This document shows, piece by piece, positions 58,101-61,100 of a DNA stretch of 64,000 nt (positions within the stretch are counted from its first letter, which is position 1; each line of letters starts with the position of its first letter). Source of the DNA: Leptasterias polaris. Taxonomy: Eukaryota; Echinodermata; Asteroidea; Forcipulatida; Asteriidae. The notes beneath the pieces were generated by a model. It made no database searches and had not been told where the DNA came from. It saw only the letters and a program-made list of their open reading frames with translations. Position numbers and translations under genes: made by a program. Where the stretch lies: positions 1,798,001 through 1,862,000 of the forward strand of contig JAZGTN010000164.1 in NCBI GenBank assembly GCA_037783415.1, in the 5' to 3' direction.

Positions 58101-61100
58101 AAAGAGATTTAAAAAAATAATAATAATAATTAGCACTTTGATCATTAATTGAAAGAACGGATAAATTGTCGTTGATTTTTGTTTGTGTTGATTTTTGTTT
58201 GTGTTGATTTTAGGGACCTTCCGGAATGAGAGGCCAGTTGGGAGATATGGGAAGTGTTGGACAACCTGTAAGTGACTAAGGGGAATCATAGTGCACTGAG
58301 GAGGTTTTAAACTAGTTGCTTAAACGTTGAGGTCTGGTTCGTGATTATTTTACCAAGACGAAGTCAAGGGTAAAATTATCGGTACCAGGCCTCAGTATAT
58401 TTAACCCTTGGTCTTAAAACCGATTTTACCACACTATGGTTCCCGTTCATATATACCCTTCTGATAAAAACATCAAAAACTTTGTAAAAGTTGAGAACAA
58501 ATCTGACAGTTGAGCCTCAGCTCACATCGACTCTGCATTTTATTTCTTTGCATGTGTTGAGTGCTGAGTAGCTCCTTGCGCAAGTTTCCAACTTGCGTAC
58601 TTATAAGATTCAAACTTGCGTGCTTAAGTTTCCAACTTGTGTGCTTAAGTTTCCAACTTGTGTGCTTAAGTTTCCAACTTGTGTGCTAAAGTTTCCAACT
58701 TGCGTGCTTAAGTTTTCAACTTGTGTGCTTAAGTTTCCAACTTGCATGCTTATAAGATTCAAACTTGCGTGCTTAAGTTTCCAGCTTGCATGCTTAAGTT
58801 TCCAACTTGTGTGCTTAAGTTTCCAACTTGTGTGCTAAAGTTTCCAACTTATGTGCTAAAGTTTCCAACTTATGTGCTAAAGTTTTCAACTTGTGTGCTT
58901 AAGTTTCCAACTTGTGTGCTTAAGTTTCCAACTTGCGTGCTTAAGTTTCAAACTATCACATGCAAGTTTGAAATTTGCATGAGCCAAATAAGCAACCTAC
59001 CAACTTCAATTGGGCTGTTAAATTTGCGTGCTCCATGCAATCAGCTGATAACGCCCTCTTTTGACTCAATAAGGTCAGTTCATATTTAATCAGTTCTAAC
59101 TGTGTTTATATCGCACATTTAAACATGCCATTGTGATCTCCTCTCGACCAATCAGAATGGATAAACTGTCTCAGGTATTTATTAATTTATATTTTAACAT
59201 TGGTTCAGTTTTGTCGATGTGGCTCAAGTGAGTCAGCAATATTGAAGTCAGAGGTGTTTTGCAGTGACACATTTTATAAGCCAATAAACGGAAAATGTTG
59301 GTTAAAATTTGTTTTATTGATTAAGGCACCCCAAAAGTGTGTGAAACAGGCACAAGCCATCACGTCAATGTAAACCTTTTGAAAAGGGTTCTTTAAACTA
59401 GATGATTGAGCCAATTACAGTTGAGAAGCACTATTTGAATCTTCAATCTGTTCTATTCTTCTAGGGATCTTCCGGCCCACCAGGATCAAGAGGACCTGAG
59501 GGTGACGGCGGCAGAGATGTAAGTTTCGTTATTTCATGTCAAAATTGATTCTAGACACAGTTGGGCCTAATGATAATAATAGTAATAACAATATGCAGTT
59601 CTTGTGTAGCACAATATCACACTGGGGGGCATCTCAAAGCACATTGTTTTAAACGGGAGCTAAATTCAAAATGTAAGACCCATTTATTAATGTAGCACCA
59701 TGTAGCGTTTTACAAGGTGCTGTGGTGCACTCCTCAGCCAACCATATCAGAACACACTGGGGTGAACCCCTTCTCTTAGCAATTAGTGTACTGGGCTCTT
59801 TAACATGCATTACACAACACAAGTGACCTATGGCTTTACGTCCCATCCAAAGGACAAAGCAATAAAGTGTCTTGCTTATATGTTATATGGACACAACTGT
59901 CACAACTAGGACTGGAACCCACACTCTGCTGATCAGAAACACCAGAGCTTGAGTCCGGTTCCCTGGACCGTTCGGCCACAACATGCCATCACACCAAATA
60001 AATACATGAATGTTTCTCAAATAAGATTCCCCAGTTTATAAATAGGTTATGTTTAAAGATAATTGAATGAATGCATAATAGTTTGAATGAGGGACTTCTT
60101 AGTTAGCGTATTTGAGTAGTAAACGCATTGTACAACCTTTGCTTGACTGTTCATGCTGTACACGCTGTTATTTGTTGGCGGTTTTTTTTCAGAAGAGTTT
60201 GAGGGGGTGAGTAATTTTACACAAATAGTATAATTATGAGAAAGAGTGCATGCATTTAGTTCATTATTAGTTTATAATTCTTAAAGTGTGTTGAACACCC
60301 AGTTTAAGAGCTGATCTATCAAGGGAAATGTTCAAAGTGCTGCGATTGAAAACCCTTCCATTTTGTTTTCCCTCCATGCAGGGTTTTGATTTCTGGTTTT
60401 TTTCCAAACATCGGTTTGGGCTCTGGCTCCACTTTGGGCTCTGTCATCAATTTTGGAGCAGTGTACATTTCGGACGGTGTTTCCAGCATCAAACAGAGCC
60501 CGGAGCCGGAGGCCGAGCGTAAGCCGAGATTCGGAAAAGGCCCCTGAGCACTAAAATAAAATGCCTAAATATTCCATTTAATAATGGGTAATTTTTTTGT
60601 TTCACTTGCAGGGAAGTCATGGTAGTACAGGATCAGTAGGAGTATCTGGTAACTTAGGAGCTCAGGTAACTGGTTTTTCAAAGCTTTTATACAAAGATAT
60701 GCAATAGGTAAAACACTGTGTGAAACGTTTCCTGCTAATAAAGAGCCACAATTGACCCTTATGCATCGACTTCACCAGGCTGATGATGTGAAGGCAAGTA
60801 TGCGGGGTACACAGGATGGGTCATTGAGTAACTTCCATTTGACCTCTGCACGAGGGCGCCCCGCTGCAGTGATGTCATGTGCATAAGGTCTATTGGAAAA
60901 AAGTTCTGAAAACCCTAAACAACTGGTTCAATCAGAAACCACAGACAACACATTTGCAAAACTGATCGGTCACCCACTTTTCTCTTGGATCCCCAAGACT
61001 GGTATAAATAGTTTGAACCAGCATTCCTGCACACAGAAAAATTATAAACACACATCACAGCAGTGTTTTAGTTGAGACCTGGAAGTCTGAGTCCGAGATC

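Noticed and set aside
58593..59089. Open frames encoding CVLKFPT heptapeptide repeats
   Set aside because: They arise from a 21-bp minisatellite in an intron, without splice sites or start context.
60182..60208. Possible tiny exon after a strong TTTTTTTTCAG and before GGTGAGT
   Set aside because: The enclosed bases (AAGAGTTTGAGGG) do not give Gly-X-Y triplets and would break phase 0 between exons 22 and 23.
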